64,000 bases of DNA from Aurantiochytrium sp. KH105 (taxonomy: Eukaryota > Sar > Bigyra > Thraustochytrida > Thraustochytriidae). The notes under the pieces were generated by a model, which was not told the origin of the DNA, searched no databases, and was given only the letters and a program-made list of their open reading frames with translations. The stretch is taken from positions 1 through 64,000 of the forward strand of contig BGKB01000219.1 in NCBI GenBank assembly GCA_003116975.1. The letters are read 5' to 3'. Shown one piece after another: positions 1 through 8,921 of the stretch; position 1 is the first letter of the stretch; the number at the start of each line of letters is the position of its first letter. The position numbers and the translations under genes were made by a program.

Positions 1-804
1 GACACTCGTTGTTGAGTCAATAAATTGTCAGCCACCATCGCATCCATTTTCATTCTGATCCGCTCGAATAATTCAACATGCGCCTGCGCGTCGACCTCAT
101 CCTCGATAGTACTCAGCTCCTCGGGCGTGCTAGCCCTGGTTATCGCTGCACTGAACGCCATCTCTTCTTGGCCCGTCAACAAGCCGTCGCCTCGGCGCGC
201 TACAAGGGTGCCCCTCGCCTTCGCCCTGGCCGCATCCAGCTCGCCATCCGCGCGATCCGCGCCTCCTCTCCTGCCGAAGACCCAGCTGCCCGGAGGCACG
301 CCCAGCAGCCAAGCGTCGCAGCCAAGTGAAAAACAAAACCAAAAGGAGAAGGGCAAGCACAACACAGACCACGACAGCGGCCTGGATGCCCGTGCCTAAG
401 GAGGCCCACAAGCTTTGCGAGGCAGAGGCCGAGTCGGACACCGTGCCCCCTGCTGCTGTGTCGTCGCCGCCTCCTTCGCCCGAGGGAGAGGTTAGCGAAC
501 TCGCGCCGCCGTCATCGCGGAGGACGAAGTAGAGCCCGATGCCGAGGCCAAGCAGCAGCAACAGCAGCAGGACCAAAGCGACGACGACAAAGGGCCGGCC
601 GAAGGGCAGAGAAGGCGCAGGCGGCAGAGATGATGGCCAAGACGGCGACAAAGAGAGCAAAGACACGCCCCCGCCTTGATTCGCGTTTGTTGTGCTGTTC
701 GTCTTTGCCCTCGTCCTTGTCGCCTTGGGCCGCGACTTGGGCCGTGCCTTGGGCTTCTTCTTATTCTTATCCTGCTGCTTCTGTTGTTGCTGCTGCTTCT
801 TCAT
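1..804 (-). CDS. Two-TM membrane protein of unknown function, 3' partial, apparent frameshift
   Basis: I do not recognise this protein. From the ATG at 804 it reads a Lys/Gln-rich basic N-terminus (about residues 1-40), a transmembrane helix (about 71-95), an acidic Ser/Gly loop, a WASL motif and a second helix (about 141-160). After the second helix the frame stops resembling the neighbouring gene. A different minus-strand frame, open from about 330 down to base 1, then carries the motif PPGSWVFG and an acidic helical tail, matching the gene at 949-1755. The frames join if one base is skipped near 305-330. The true C-terminus therefore lies off the left edge. The break could be a sequencing error, a real mutation or recoding; there is no room for a normal intron. 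The coding-strand leader is a GA repeat. Confidence 0.6.
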
Positions 805-948
805 CGTCTCTCTCTCTCTCACTCCCACGCCAAGTCCCAGCAGCCAAGGCCAACCAACGAACTACAATCAAGAAAAAAAGAGAAAGGCGCTCGCTTCTTT
901 TTGATTCTGTACTTAGATATCTTAGCTAGGCTGGGCTAAAAACGGGCC

Positions 949-1755
949 TCAAGGGGGCGAGGCGGGCTCGTACTTGTCCCGGATCGCATTCACTTCTTCC
1001 ACTGATTTGGCGTTATTGATTTCTTCAACAGCCTGCGCCGCTTTAGCTTCGCTAAGCCCCCAATTCGTGACATGAGGGATCAGGTCACGAATCGCTTCCT
1101 CCAGAGGATTTAACTGTAGACTGGTGCTGTTGGCGGTGCTGGCATCAACGACACCTGTAGTGCCGCCGCCTCGCCTGAAGAGACCGAACACCCAGCTTCC
1201 CGGCGGGTAGCCGGCCAGACCCGTGAGCACGATGACGAGAAGGAGAACGCCGAGCACAATTGCCGTCACGTATCCGCCCTGCTGCAGCGAGGTCAGCGAG
1301 GCCCACCAGCCCGTGCTGGCAGACGAAGAACTGCCGGTCGTATCGGAATCACTCGAGCCCGAGGCCGAGCTGGACGTGCTGCTCGAGCTCGAACGCATGA
1401 CGTAGTAGAGCACAATGCTCAGGATGATCACGAGCACGACGACGCCGAGGATGATCTTCATGTACGGGCTCGCGCCCATGGAGCCCATGCTCATGCCGCC
1501 GCGACCGCCCATGGACGAGGAGCCAGCGGAAGGGCTCAGGTGCATCATCGACGACACCGAGCCCGCAGTCCCCGTCGTGGTGCCGTGGTGGCGCGCCATC
1601 TTAGACTTGGGCCCCGTCCTCCGCCGGCCCGAAGAACGACGGGGCTTGCTGCCGCCGCCGCTGCTATGGCCATGGCTGGATCCATGGCCCGCGTGGTGGT
1701 GGCGCGCCTTGGAAGAAAAAGAAGAAGAAGACTTCTTCTTGCCCCTTCCGCTCAT
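949..1755 (-). CDS. Two-TM membrane protein of unknown function, paralogue of the upstream gene
   Basis: A 268-residue protein that I cannot assign to a known family. The ATG at 1755 was chosen because the sequence upstream of it is an A/G-rich leader that only gives a low-complexity Lys-rich extension. Order of parts: a Ser/His/Gly-rich basic region with RRSSGRRR (about 1-60), a Gly/Met-rich stretch, TM1 (about 99-119), a Ser-rich loop (121-148), WWASL, TM2 (about 161-181), the motif PPGSWVF (184-190), then a soluble helical tail with paired Glu/Ala segments. The same order and the same WASL, PPGSWVFG and RRGG motifs occur in the gene at 1-804, so the two are tandem duplicates. A long basic N-terminus and a short helical tail on either side of two helices suggest a hairpin membrane protein. 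Function unknown. Confidence 0.75.
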   Translation of the reverse strand: MSGRGKKKSSSSFSSKARHHHAGHGSSHGHSSGGGSKPRRSSGRRRTGPKSKMARHHGTTTGTAGSVSSMMHLSPSAGSSSMGGRGGMSMGSMGASPYMKIILGVVVLVIILSIVLYYVMRSSSSSTSSSASGSSDSDTTGSSSSASTGWWASLTSLQQGGYVTAIVLGVLLLVIVLTGLAGYPPGSWVFGLFRRGGGTTGVVDASTANSTSLQLNPLEEAIRDLIPHVTNWGLSEAKAAQAVEEINNAKSVEEVNAIRDKYEPASPP

Positions 1756-2065
1756 TCTTTCTTTCTTCTTTTCTTTCTTTGCCTTTGGGTTGGGTTTCTT
1801 TGCCTTTTGATCCTGACTTGGGAAAACGAAGAGAGTGCCGACCGACCGACCGACCTGCCTGCCTTGTCTGCAAGTGTTGTTCTCTTTCACCGTCCGAGAA
1901 AAAAAATCGAACAACAATCTTGCACTCACCCTATTTTCTCACTACCCACGAACGTCAAACCAAACCAAACCAAACCAAACCAAACCAAACCAACCAACCT
2001 ACCGAAAGAGAAAAACCGGCAAAAGAAAGCATCATCGTCGTCATCATCATCATCATCATCGGAAA
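1756..2065. repeat. Divergent intergenic region with simple repeats
   Basis: This is the shared 5' region of two divergent membrane-protein genes. Towards the left gene it is an A/G-rich AAAGAAAG-type leader (read on the minus strand). Towards the right gene it holds an AACCA pentamer array at about 1957-1995 and an ATC trinucleotide array at about 2037-2060, ending five bases before the ATG at 2066. A GACC tetramer run lies near 1840-1853. No TATA-like element is obvious. Confidence 0.7.
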
Positions 2066-2644
2066 ATGAGCGGCAGGTCGTACTTGGCGTCGTCGCCGGA
2101 CAACTTCGACCGAATGTTCAGCTCGCTCGAGTACAGGGCGCAGCGGCTCTTCGTCCTGCCGTTCATCATGGCCGCTGTCACCCGGCAGTTCGTCCTCCTG
2201 AGCGCGGTCCTGCTCGTCTTCGCCTTCGTCGTGATGCATGTGCTCAACTCGAGCCTCGACGCGGCCACCATCGAGACCATCACGGCCACGAGCGAGTACA
2301 AAACGCTCAACAAGGTCCTGCGCGTGGTCCTCGGCATCGCGGCGGGCGTCATCGTGCTGCACCTCGCCCTCCTCGCCTGGGTCACCCTCGTGATGGGCAT
2401 CGGCAACATGATGGCCAACCTCGAGCTCCTCGGCTTCGTCCAGGGCACCGCCTTCGCCGTCATGCTCACCGCGGGCGCGTCCATCCTCTACTACTTCTTC
2501 AAGGGCTCGGAGCTCCTCGTCGCCGGAGGCTCGAGCGACTCGCGCGCGATCTACACGTCCACGCAGGTCCTCGCCGGCGCGGCGCTCGTGTGGCTCATGG
2601 CCTACGCAGCCAAGGTCGCCACCGGCATCTCGATCTCGTTCTGA
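2066..2644 (+). CDS. Four-TM membrane protein of unknown function
   Basis: A 192-residue hydrophobic protein starting at the ATG at 2066, which follows an ATC repeat and has AAAATGA context. The longer frame upstream runs through the AACCA repeat and is not credible as coding. Four membrane segments are visible at about residues 40-60, 84-110, 121-144 and 166-185. A short N-terminal soluble stretch carries SSPDNFDRMFSSLEY. The layout is like small tetraspan or MAPEG/VKOR-sized proteins, but I see no catalytic motif of either, so no function is assigned. It is divergent from the two-TM gene at 949-1755. Confidence 0.75.
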   Translation: MSGRSYLASSPDNFDRMFSSLEYRAQRLFVLPFIMAAVTRQFVLLSAVLLVFAFVVMHVLNSSLDAATIETITATSEYKTLNKVLRVVLGIAAGVIVLHLALLAWVTLVMGIGNMMANLELLGFVQGTAFAVMLTAGASILYYFFKGSELLVAGGSSDSRAIYTSTQVLAGAALVWLMAYAAKVATGISISF

Positions 2645-2763
2645 TCTGATCTGATTTGATTTGATTGATTGATTGATTGGTTGATTCTTTGATTGGTTGA
2701 TTCTTTGTACTACTGATCTAGGCCTATTACTGGCGAGTGAGTGGTTGATTTGATCAAATTCGA

Positions 2764-3303
2764 TCAAATCATGGGCGTCGGAGAGACCCAGTGCGCCCTG
2801 GAGACGCGCACGGCCTCCTGGCGTGCGTGCCTGGTATCGCGCCCCGCCTGCGTCGCGCGCCGCGCGCGGTCCATGCGCATCTCCCAAGACACAGTCGAGA
2901 CCACAAGGTAGATGAGCCGGAAACAAAGGTAAAAGACGACCATGCCCGTCAGGGTGCTCTCGCTGCCCTCGAACCACGAGTAGAAAGGCTCGCCGATCAG
3001 CGAGCGCCGCACATCCGCACTCGAGCCCAGGATCGTGTTCGTCCACCGGTAGGCAAAGTAGAAACCCATCAGGACCAAAACCACGTTCAGCAGACCCCAG
3101 TACATGCGCAAGTTGTACCATCGGTCGCTCGCAGCCGATGCATCCGTGCCGGCCGGGACGTGGAAAGGGTCTACCGCTGCATTGAAGCCAGCGACAGAAG
3201 CGTCGAAGCCAGAGGAGCCAGAGGAGCCAGAGGAGCCAGAGGAGCCGCCCTCCTCCGCCGCCAACGTCGCGCCATCCTGCCCTCTCCTCCCTCGGGCTGG
3301 CAT
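2764..3303 (-). CDS. Two-TM membrane protein of unknown function
   Basis: A 179-residue protein from the ATG at 3303. It has a basic start (PARGRRGQ), a short array of GSS tripeptides (about residues 19-32), and a conserved-looking cytosolic stretch. Two hydrophobic helices follow at about 69-90 (YWGLLNVVLVLMGFYFAYRW) and 118-137, then a basic Arg-rich tail. It is convergent with the tetraspan gene, leaving about 120 bases between the two stops, filled by a TGATT repeat. The family is not recognised. The length, lack of signal peptide and codon use suggest a real gene, but only homology would settle it. Confidence 0.6.
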   Translation of the reverse strand: MPARGRRGQDGATLAAEEGGSSGSSGSSGSSGFDASVAGFNAAVDPFHVPAGTDASAASDRWYNLRMYWGLLNVVLVLMGFYFAYRWTNTILGSSADVRRSLIGEPFYSWFEGSESTLTGMVVFYLCFRLIYLVVSTVSWEMRMDRARRATQAGRDTRHARQEAVRVSRAHWVSPTPMI

Positions 3304-3543
3304 CGATCGGTCTCGGTCGGCCTTTTTTCTCTTCTCTCGTTGCAGCCAAGCAAAAAGCAGCCAAGCAGCTAACCCACGTTTTGCCTAACCAAAAAGACAG
3401 CGAGAAACAACCAAAGCAGCGCAGCTCTCTCTCTCTCACACACACTCACACTTACCCACTCACTCACTTACAACACTCACACACACTCACACACTCACAC
3501 ATTTTTACTCACACACACGCCCAAATCGCCCAAATCGCCAGCC

Positions 3544-4599
3544 ATGTTCAAGAGCTCGCGGCGGGAACAGCGGAGGCGCACCCGGGCGAGCCAGCGCCGC
3601 AGCATGCAGCAGACGCGCCTCTCCGGCGGCGCCGCAGGCGCGCAGCAGCAGCAGCAGCAGCAGCTGCAGCAGCAACCGGTGGCCAGCAGCAGGTCTGTGC
3701 CCGTTGCCGTCACGTCCTCCGCAGGCAGCGGCGGCGTCGGCAGCGGCGTCGGCAGAGGCGTCGTCAACCAGATGGGCACCATCCCCGCCTCCCAGACGGA
3801 CTTCGGCCAGATCTTCATGGACCAGGCCGGAGAGAAGGAGGTCATGGTGCGCACGCCGCTGCCCTCGCAGCACTCCAGGCCCATCTTCCACCGCGCGCTG
3901 CAGACGCGCGTTGACGACGAAAACGAGCGCAGAGAAGTCTCCACGCGCGTGCCCGGCCGCAAGAGCGCGCAGTCCGAAGAAGACATGAGCCGGCCCGAGC
4001 CGCTCAACGACTGGGCCAAAATGCAGATCCACCCCCTCGCATGGGACGACAGGACCACAGTAGGCACGGGCAGGCCCGGAGAGCTCGCCTGGAGCGTCAA
4101 ACCCAACCACGCCGCGAGAGGCAGCAACGCCTTCATCGGCTACCCCAACCCAGACTACACCTACCCCAACGTAGGCGCCATCGTCACGCCCAACCTGCAA
4201 GACCTCTCCCACGCAGACCTCATGCAGGCCCTGCGCGGAGGCGTGGACAAGGCCTTCGACCAGGACAAGTACATGCGGGCGCTCGGGAACGTCTTCAAGT
4301 CCGAAGCAGAGCCCACTGGAGCACCCCCAGGCGCAGGCGCAAAGGAAGCAGACGCCTTCGAAGTCAACACCAACCTCGGAGGCATCCACGCCGACCCGCA
4401 CAAGCTCGCGGAGATCATGGACCTCTTCGAAAACGAGGCCAAACGCGCCAGCAAGCTCAGGCAAACCGCCATCAACGAAGACCCGCGCTTTGCATCCAAC
4501 TCGCCCGCCATCGACGTCGCAGCAGAGCGCGAGGACATCCGCACCAGGCACGCCAAGCGGTTCGAAACCATGCAAAACGCAGGCGTCGCGCCCAAGTAG
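3544..4599 (+). CDS. Hypothetical soluble protein, Gln-rich N-terminus
   Basis: A 351-residue protein with no recognised domain. The ATG at 3544 lies just after a CACACTCACAC-type leader and a duplicated CCCAAATCG motif. The N-terminus is strongly basic (Arg-rich, about residues 1-27), followed by a poly-Gln tract and a Gly/Ser linker with GVGSGVG. The middle has compact, less biased sequence, including LNDWAKMQIHPLAWDD and IGYPNPDYTYPNVG, which looks like a folded region. The C-terminal part is predicted helical, with ADPHKLAEIMDLFENEAKRA and AEREDIRTRHAKRFETM. There are no membrane segments. The basic, Gln-rich start would suit a nucleic-acid-associated protein, but that is a guess. Confidence 0.7.
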   Translation: MFKSSRREQRRRTRASQRRSMQQTRLSGGAAGAQQQQQQQLQQQPVASSRSVPVAVTSSAGSGGVGSGVGRGVVNQMGTIPASQTDFGQIFMDQAGEKEVMVRTPLPSQHSRPIFHRALQTRVDDENERREVSTRVPGRKSAQSEEDMSRPEPLNDWAKMQIHPLAWDDRTTVGTGRPGELAWSVKPNHAARGSNAFIGYPNPDYTYPNVGAIVTPNLQDLSHADLMQALRGGVDKAFDQDKYMRALGNVFKSEAEPTGAPPGAGAKEADAFEVNTNLGGIHADPHKLAEIMDLFENEAKRASKLRQTAINEDPRFASNSPAIDVAAEREDIRTRHAKRFETMQNAGVAPK

Positions 4600-4736
4600 G
4601 ACGAACCAAACGAAACATAATAAGAATAACCCCAAAACAACAACAACAAAAAACAATCTGATTGATCTGAAAGAAGGAAAACTCTGAGAACAAGCCTGCC
4701 GGGCTGATCCTGGTCTGATTGATTCATCGCGCTTCG

Positions 4737-7724
4737 TCACGCGGAACAAGGAGAGTCAGAGCCAGGCATGTCCCTCCTCTTCCTCCTCCAGCTGCTCCTG
4801 CTCTGCTTGCTGCCGCGCTCGCTGCCCGAACTGTCCGAAGTCTCGAGAGCGCCGCTGCTGCTCTCGTCCCCGTGAGCGGACTTGCGCCGGCGCGAGAGAG
4901 AGGGCAGCAACGAGCGCCAGGACCTCTTCTTCTTCAGCAGACCAGGAGCGCCGGCTGCAGACGCCTCCAAGGCTGCAGACGCCTCCAAGGCCGCCGCGCT
5001 CTCCGGCGTCTGGTTGAAAAGCGCGAAGAGCGCCGCCACCTCATTCTCAAACGCGTCCGGGTCATCGCACTCCTCCGACATCTCGAAGTCAATGAACTTC
5101 ACGCCGCGAGAAGGGTGCACGACAATGTTCCGCGCAGCGATGTCGCCATGCAGCACGCCGCAGCCGTGCAGGGCCTGCAAGGCATCCAGCGCAGCGAGGA
5201 AATGAGCGTCCAGGAGAGGCTGCAAGGTCGCCATCGAAGAAGAAGAAGAAGAAGAAGAAGAAGAAGAAGAAGAAGAAGAAGAGGCTTTCGCCTTCGCCGC
5301 CGCCACCTCCGCCATGCGCGCTTCCAGGAGGGCCTCCAGAGAGTCGCCCTCGTCCGAAACAGCCAAGACGTACGGCTGGAAGGCCCAGGAACCCGCGTAG
5401 ATCAAGAGCGGGACCGACAGGCCCTGCAGCGGGCTCAGGGGACCCTCGTACATGCTCCACTCCCGCTCGAAGGCGGCCTCCGCGGCCTCGTTCTCGTCCG
5501 GGCGGCGAGGAGACAAGCTGTGCACCCAGCGCTTGCAGATCATCGGGATGCCAACCGTGTTGCAGCGGTCCACGATCGTCCGGTTGGAAAAAACGAGGGT
5601 CTCGCAGGACTCCGCCGACATCGGGATCTCGAAGTCGCCCTCCGCGAGCGGGAGCCGCGCGCGCAACCGAGCCAGAGCATCCATCAGCGCCGCCGTCGCG
5701 TGCGCGTCAGCACCGCCCGCGCCCGAACTGTCCTCGAAGCGCTTGCAGAGCAACGCAAAGTCCTTCTGCAGACTCTCGCTGCTCGAAAGCGTGTCCGCCA
5801 AGTTACGATCCACGCCGGCGAGCCCCTTGGCAAACCTCCTCACGCTCGGGTTGCTGCTGGCCTTCATACTCGCGTAGAGAGCACCGTCTTTCGAGATGCC
5901 GTAGCCCACCGATTCATCGTCGGCCAGCGCACACCCGACCACCGCGAAGTACGCGTTCCGCGTGGAGTGCTTCCCATGGCTATCCACGCCGAAGGGACCC
6001 GCGATGGCGAGCCCGCCGTCCTGGTCCCGGCGCAGAAACCATGTGTTCGCCGTCGTGCTCAGCACCGCGTACTTGAGCGCAGAGTGGATCATGTACGTGT
6101 ACACCTGGATGATCGGCCCCACGAACCGGTAGAGGTGCGGGTGGCGGTCCTTCTCCTCGAATGTCTGCCAGAGGGCCGCAAGGTCCAGCTGCTGGGTAAA
6201 CCGAGTTCTGCTCAGATCATCTTTCTCATTCTCGTCGTCATCATCATCGTCGACTTCCTGCGTTGACCGCTGCGTTGCCCGCTGCGACGAGGACTGCGAA
6301 GACTTGGCGCCCCTCCGCTTTCGCCTCTCCCGGCTCGCCTTTTGCAAGCGCCGTCTGTGCTGCCCGCTCGCTTTCTCCGCCTGCTCCACCTCCGCCCAGT
6401 CGATGCCCTGCGATTCCAGCGACGCCCTCCTTTTGTCGCGCTCCTTGGTCCGCTCGTCCCTCGCCTCCGCAAGACCGTCGATCGTTTCAATGTAGTCATC
6501 AGGAGGGGCGTAGGGAAAGGCCCAGTGCGCCTTGTGCTCGTGCACGAGGAAGACCATGCGCTCGCCGGAACCGATCAAACGGAACGTTGAGAGAGGGGCG
6601 AGGCCCTTCCTGTCCGCCTTGTGCATCATGCGCGTCCACGTCGCGTCCACGCGACCGGCCATCCAGGTGTTCTCCTCCAGCACGACGCGGATGGTCGGGT
6701 CGACCAGCAACCGGCCCGTGCTCCGATCGGGCGCCATGTCCTTGCCAACCTCCTCGTACGTCCTCCTGATGCCATGGAAAACGCCATCCGAAAAGTCATG
6801 CAGCGCCGTGGCCTCCGAGGCGCCACAGTCGAAGTCCTGGACGACGGGCCAGTTTCCGCGCTCGATCTCGACATCAAAGTGCGACGGCAGCTCGCCGATC
6901 CGCACGTCTTCGTCGAAGTCATCCCACGACACGACCGTCACAGGCTGCACAAACTTCTTGGTCATCTCGTCCTTCGTAATCGTCGAGACTTGCACGATAC
7001 GACTGTACAACGACTGCGTGCCCATGCGCGAGACGTCTTTCGCGAAGCGCGCTGCCAATAACGACGAAAGCTTGGGCTGCATCACGGCCAGCTTCTGATC
7101 CTTCTCGTCGAGCATCCGATCCTTCTCGTCGAGCTTCGCTCTCGTACTTGTCAGCTCCCGATCCTTCTCGTCGAGCTTCTTCTCCATCAATGTGGACTTG
7201 ATCTCGTCGAGGGCGTCGACAACAGGCGACACTTTGAAGAAAAAGTCGTCTCCCCGCCCCAGAGGTTTTTTGATCTCCCGTATCGTCTTCAGCATCGCGT
7301 TGCAGTGCGCCAGGTCGCCCGTCTGCTCCACCCTTTTCAGCAGCTCGGCGGTCGCGTAGGCCAGAAAACCAAGCGGAGAAGAAGGGATCAGGTCCACGTC
7401 AAGCACAGGGCCGTCGCACTTGACCTCCGCCTCCTCATCGTCGCCGCCATTGGAGTCGGAGTCAGAGTCAGAGTCAGAGTCGGAGTTGGAGCTGGAGTCG
7501 CTTGCGAGGTCAAACATGGGCTCCTCGGCATCGAGTTCGTCGGTGCCAGTACCGAGCCCGTCCGCCCAGTGCACCCGATTCTTCTTCCCCGCCTTCGCCT
7601 TCTCCCTCTCCCTCTCCTCCCTCTTCTCCCTCTTCTCCCTCTTCTCCCTCTTCTCCCTCCTCTCCCTCNAACGCGCAAAGGAGAAACTCGAAGGGACCTC
7701 GTGCGCCGTAGGCGCAGACACCAT
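4737..7724 (-). CDS. PD-(D/E)xK nuclease-like plus protein kinase-like protein (Crinkler/CR-type)
   Basis: A 995-residue protein from the ATG at 7724; a longer frame to 7775 needs a TTG start. Parts in order: Glu/Lys/Arg repeats containing the ambiguous base 7670, an acidic SDSD tract, a short coiled coil of LDEKDR repeats (about 175-215), and a nuclease-like region. The nuclease-like region has Asp360 (AGRVDATW) and the doublet Glu396-x-Lys398 (FLVHEHKAHW), the spacing expected of a PD-(D/E)xK core. An acidic linker follows, then a divergent kinase lobe with ICKRW near 730 as candidate beta-3 lysine and LQGLSVPLL. The kinase catalytic loop is HGD (859-861) with Asn866, and the metal-binding Asp879 sits in IDFE instead of DFG. 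Nuclease-kinase fusions are known in transposon-derived CR effectors. No signal peptide is seen. The CR assignment is inference. Confidence 0.7.
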   Translation of the reverse strand: MVSAPTAHEVPSSFSFARXRERREKREKREKREKREEREREKAKAGKKNRVHWADGLGTGTDELDAEEPMFDLASDSSSNSDSDSDSDSDSNGGDDEEAEVKCDGPVLDVDLIPSSPLGFLAYATAELLKRVEQTGDLAHCNAMLKTIREIKKPLGRGDDFFFKVSPVVDALDEIKSTLMEKKLDEKDRELTSTRAKLDEKDRMLDEKDQKLAVMQPKLSSLLAARFAKDVSRMGTQSLYSRIVQVSTITKDEMTKKFVQPVTVVSWDDFDEDVRIGELPSHFDVEIERGNWPVVQDFDCGASEATALHDFSDGVFHGIRRTYEEVGKDMAPDRSTGRLLVDPTIRVVLEENTWMAGRVDATWTRMMHKADRKGLAPLSTFRLIGSGERMVFLVHEHKAHWAFPYAPPDDYIETIDGLAEARDERTKERDKRRASLESQGIDWAEVEQAEKASGQHRRRLQKASRERRKRRGAKSSQSSSQRATQRSTQEVDDDDDDENEKDDLSRTRFTQQLDLAALWQTFEEKDRHPHLYRFVGPIIQVYTYMIHSALKYAVLSTTANTWFLRRDQDGGLAIAGPFGVDSHGKHSTRNAYFAVVGCALADDESVGYGISKDGALYASMKASSNPSVRRFAKGLAGVDRNLADTLSSSESLQKDFALLCKRFEDSSGAGGADAHATAALMDALARLRARLPLAEGDFEIPMSAESCETLVFSNRTIVDRCNTVGIPMICKRWVHSLSPRRPDENEAAEAAFEREWSMYEGPLSPLQGLSVPLLIYAGSWAFQPYVLAVSDEGDSLEALLEARMAEVAAAKAKASSSSSSSSSSSSSSSSMATLQPLLDAHFLAALDALQALHGCGVLHGDIAARNIVVHPSRGVKFIDFEMSEECDDPDAFENEVAALFALFNQTPESAAALEASAALEASAAGAPGLLKKKRSWRSLLPSLSRRRKSAHGDESSSGALETSDSSGSERGSKQSRSSWRRKRRDMPGSDSPCSA
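7670..7670. other. Ambiguous base N inside coding repeat
   Basis: A single N lies within the REKREK-encoding repeat near the 5' end of the kinase gene. Another single N at 33554 separates two near-identical 255-bp segments, so N probably marks a contig joint, not one unread base. The repeat length and the N-terminus of the protein encoded here are therefore uncertain. Confidence 0.9.
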
Positions 7725-7797
7725 TTGGGCAGCAGCATAGCATAGAAAGCCTTGACCGGCGGCGCATGCTGGCAAACGAGCGCCAAGGGTGGCCGCA

Positions 7798-8875
7798 ATG
7801 GGACTCGCTTCGTCCTCGGGCTACGCCGAGCAAGAGGTCCTGGTCAACGTGAAGGAGGAGATTATCGTGGAGCAACACGTCGAAGACGAAAACGAAGAAG
7901 ATGCTTCAAAGGCGGCGACAAGCATGCCGCGACGAGGATCGAGCGTGCGTCGCAGCATTGTCGTCGTCGAGGGCCCAGATGATGGCTACGGCGTGAGTGA
8001 CGACGAAGACTTGCCCCATGGAAGCATGAGCGAAATGTCCAGCTTGCGGGAATGCCTTTTTCAGAGTGATAGCGAAGCTGACGATGACAATGACGAGTTG
8101 ACGGCAGACGCCATCGTTTTGCCACCAGAACGAAAGGACTTTCGCGAGCAAGATCCGTCAGTGTTTATCTTGCTGGACTACTTGGGTGTCCAGCCCCAGC
8201 CAGGAATTGGCGCATTACAGGTTATTGAGCTCGTTCTGCCATTCTGTGGCATGTCTCATAGCTATTATCCACGCATTGACCATTTTGTGATGCGGATTCT
8301 TCACAACGCGAAAGAGGAAGTTCAAAACGGCGCACACGAGTGGCGTGACGACGTGGGAAATAACCTTCTCATGCGAGCTTGTCTCTCCAAGTCGATAGTT
8401 CTCGCCACCTTCCTAGTGGAAACCACCAAGTTTGACCCAGGATTCGCGAGATCCGGAACTGGCGAAACGTCTCTACATGTGGCCACGCGGAACGGTCTCT
8501 TTGTGCTCACCGAGATGCTCTTGCGTCACGGCGCCCCACACTCGCCCTCGGACCGACGACTACGAACCCCTCTCCACTATGCTGCTGCGTCTGGGGACGC
8601 GACGACGGTTGCTCTATTACTTTTGTACGGCGCAGATCCACGACGACAGGATGAGTCTGGAAAAACCGCCATTGACTACGCATTGATGCGTGAAGACGCC
8701 AAAGATTGTGTGTCTTTGCTTCATACGCACTCTCACTGGGTAGCCTACCAGGACCGGCGGTCGGGTCGCACCTTTTACGAGAACTCTGTCACAAAGGAGA
8801 CGACCTTTCAGCGGCCTCTTAACGTTACGACGGACATGGCATCTGTTGTTCACGAAGCCACTAAGACCTTGCAGA

Positions 8876-8921
<46 letters not shown>

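Noticed and set aside
300-335. Intron to explain the frame change in the first gene
   Set aside because: No GT-AG pair of sensible length joins the two frames without deleting the conserved PPGSWVFG motif; a one-base difference is enough.
1955-3445. Long minus-strand open frame of 496 codons
   Set aside because: It is antisense to the tetraspan gene and crosses a TGATT repeat; composition is Arg/Glu/His-rich and without domains.
7725-7797. Extended starts at 7775 (minus) and 7789 (plus)
   Set aside because: They use TTG and GTG codons; nuclear genes start at ATG, so 7724 and 7798 were used.
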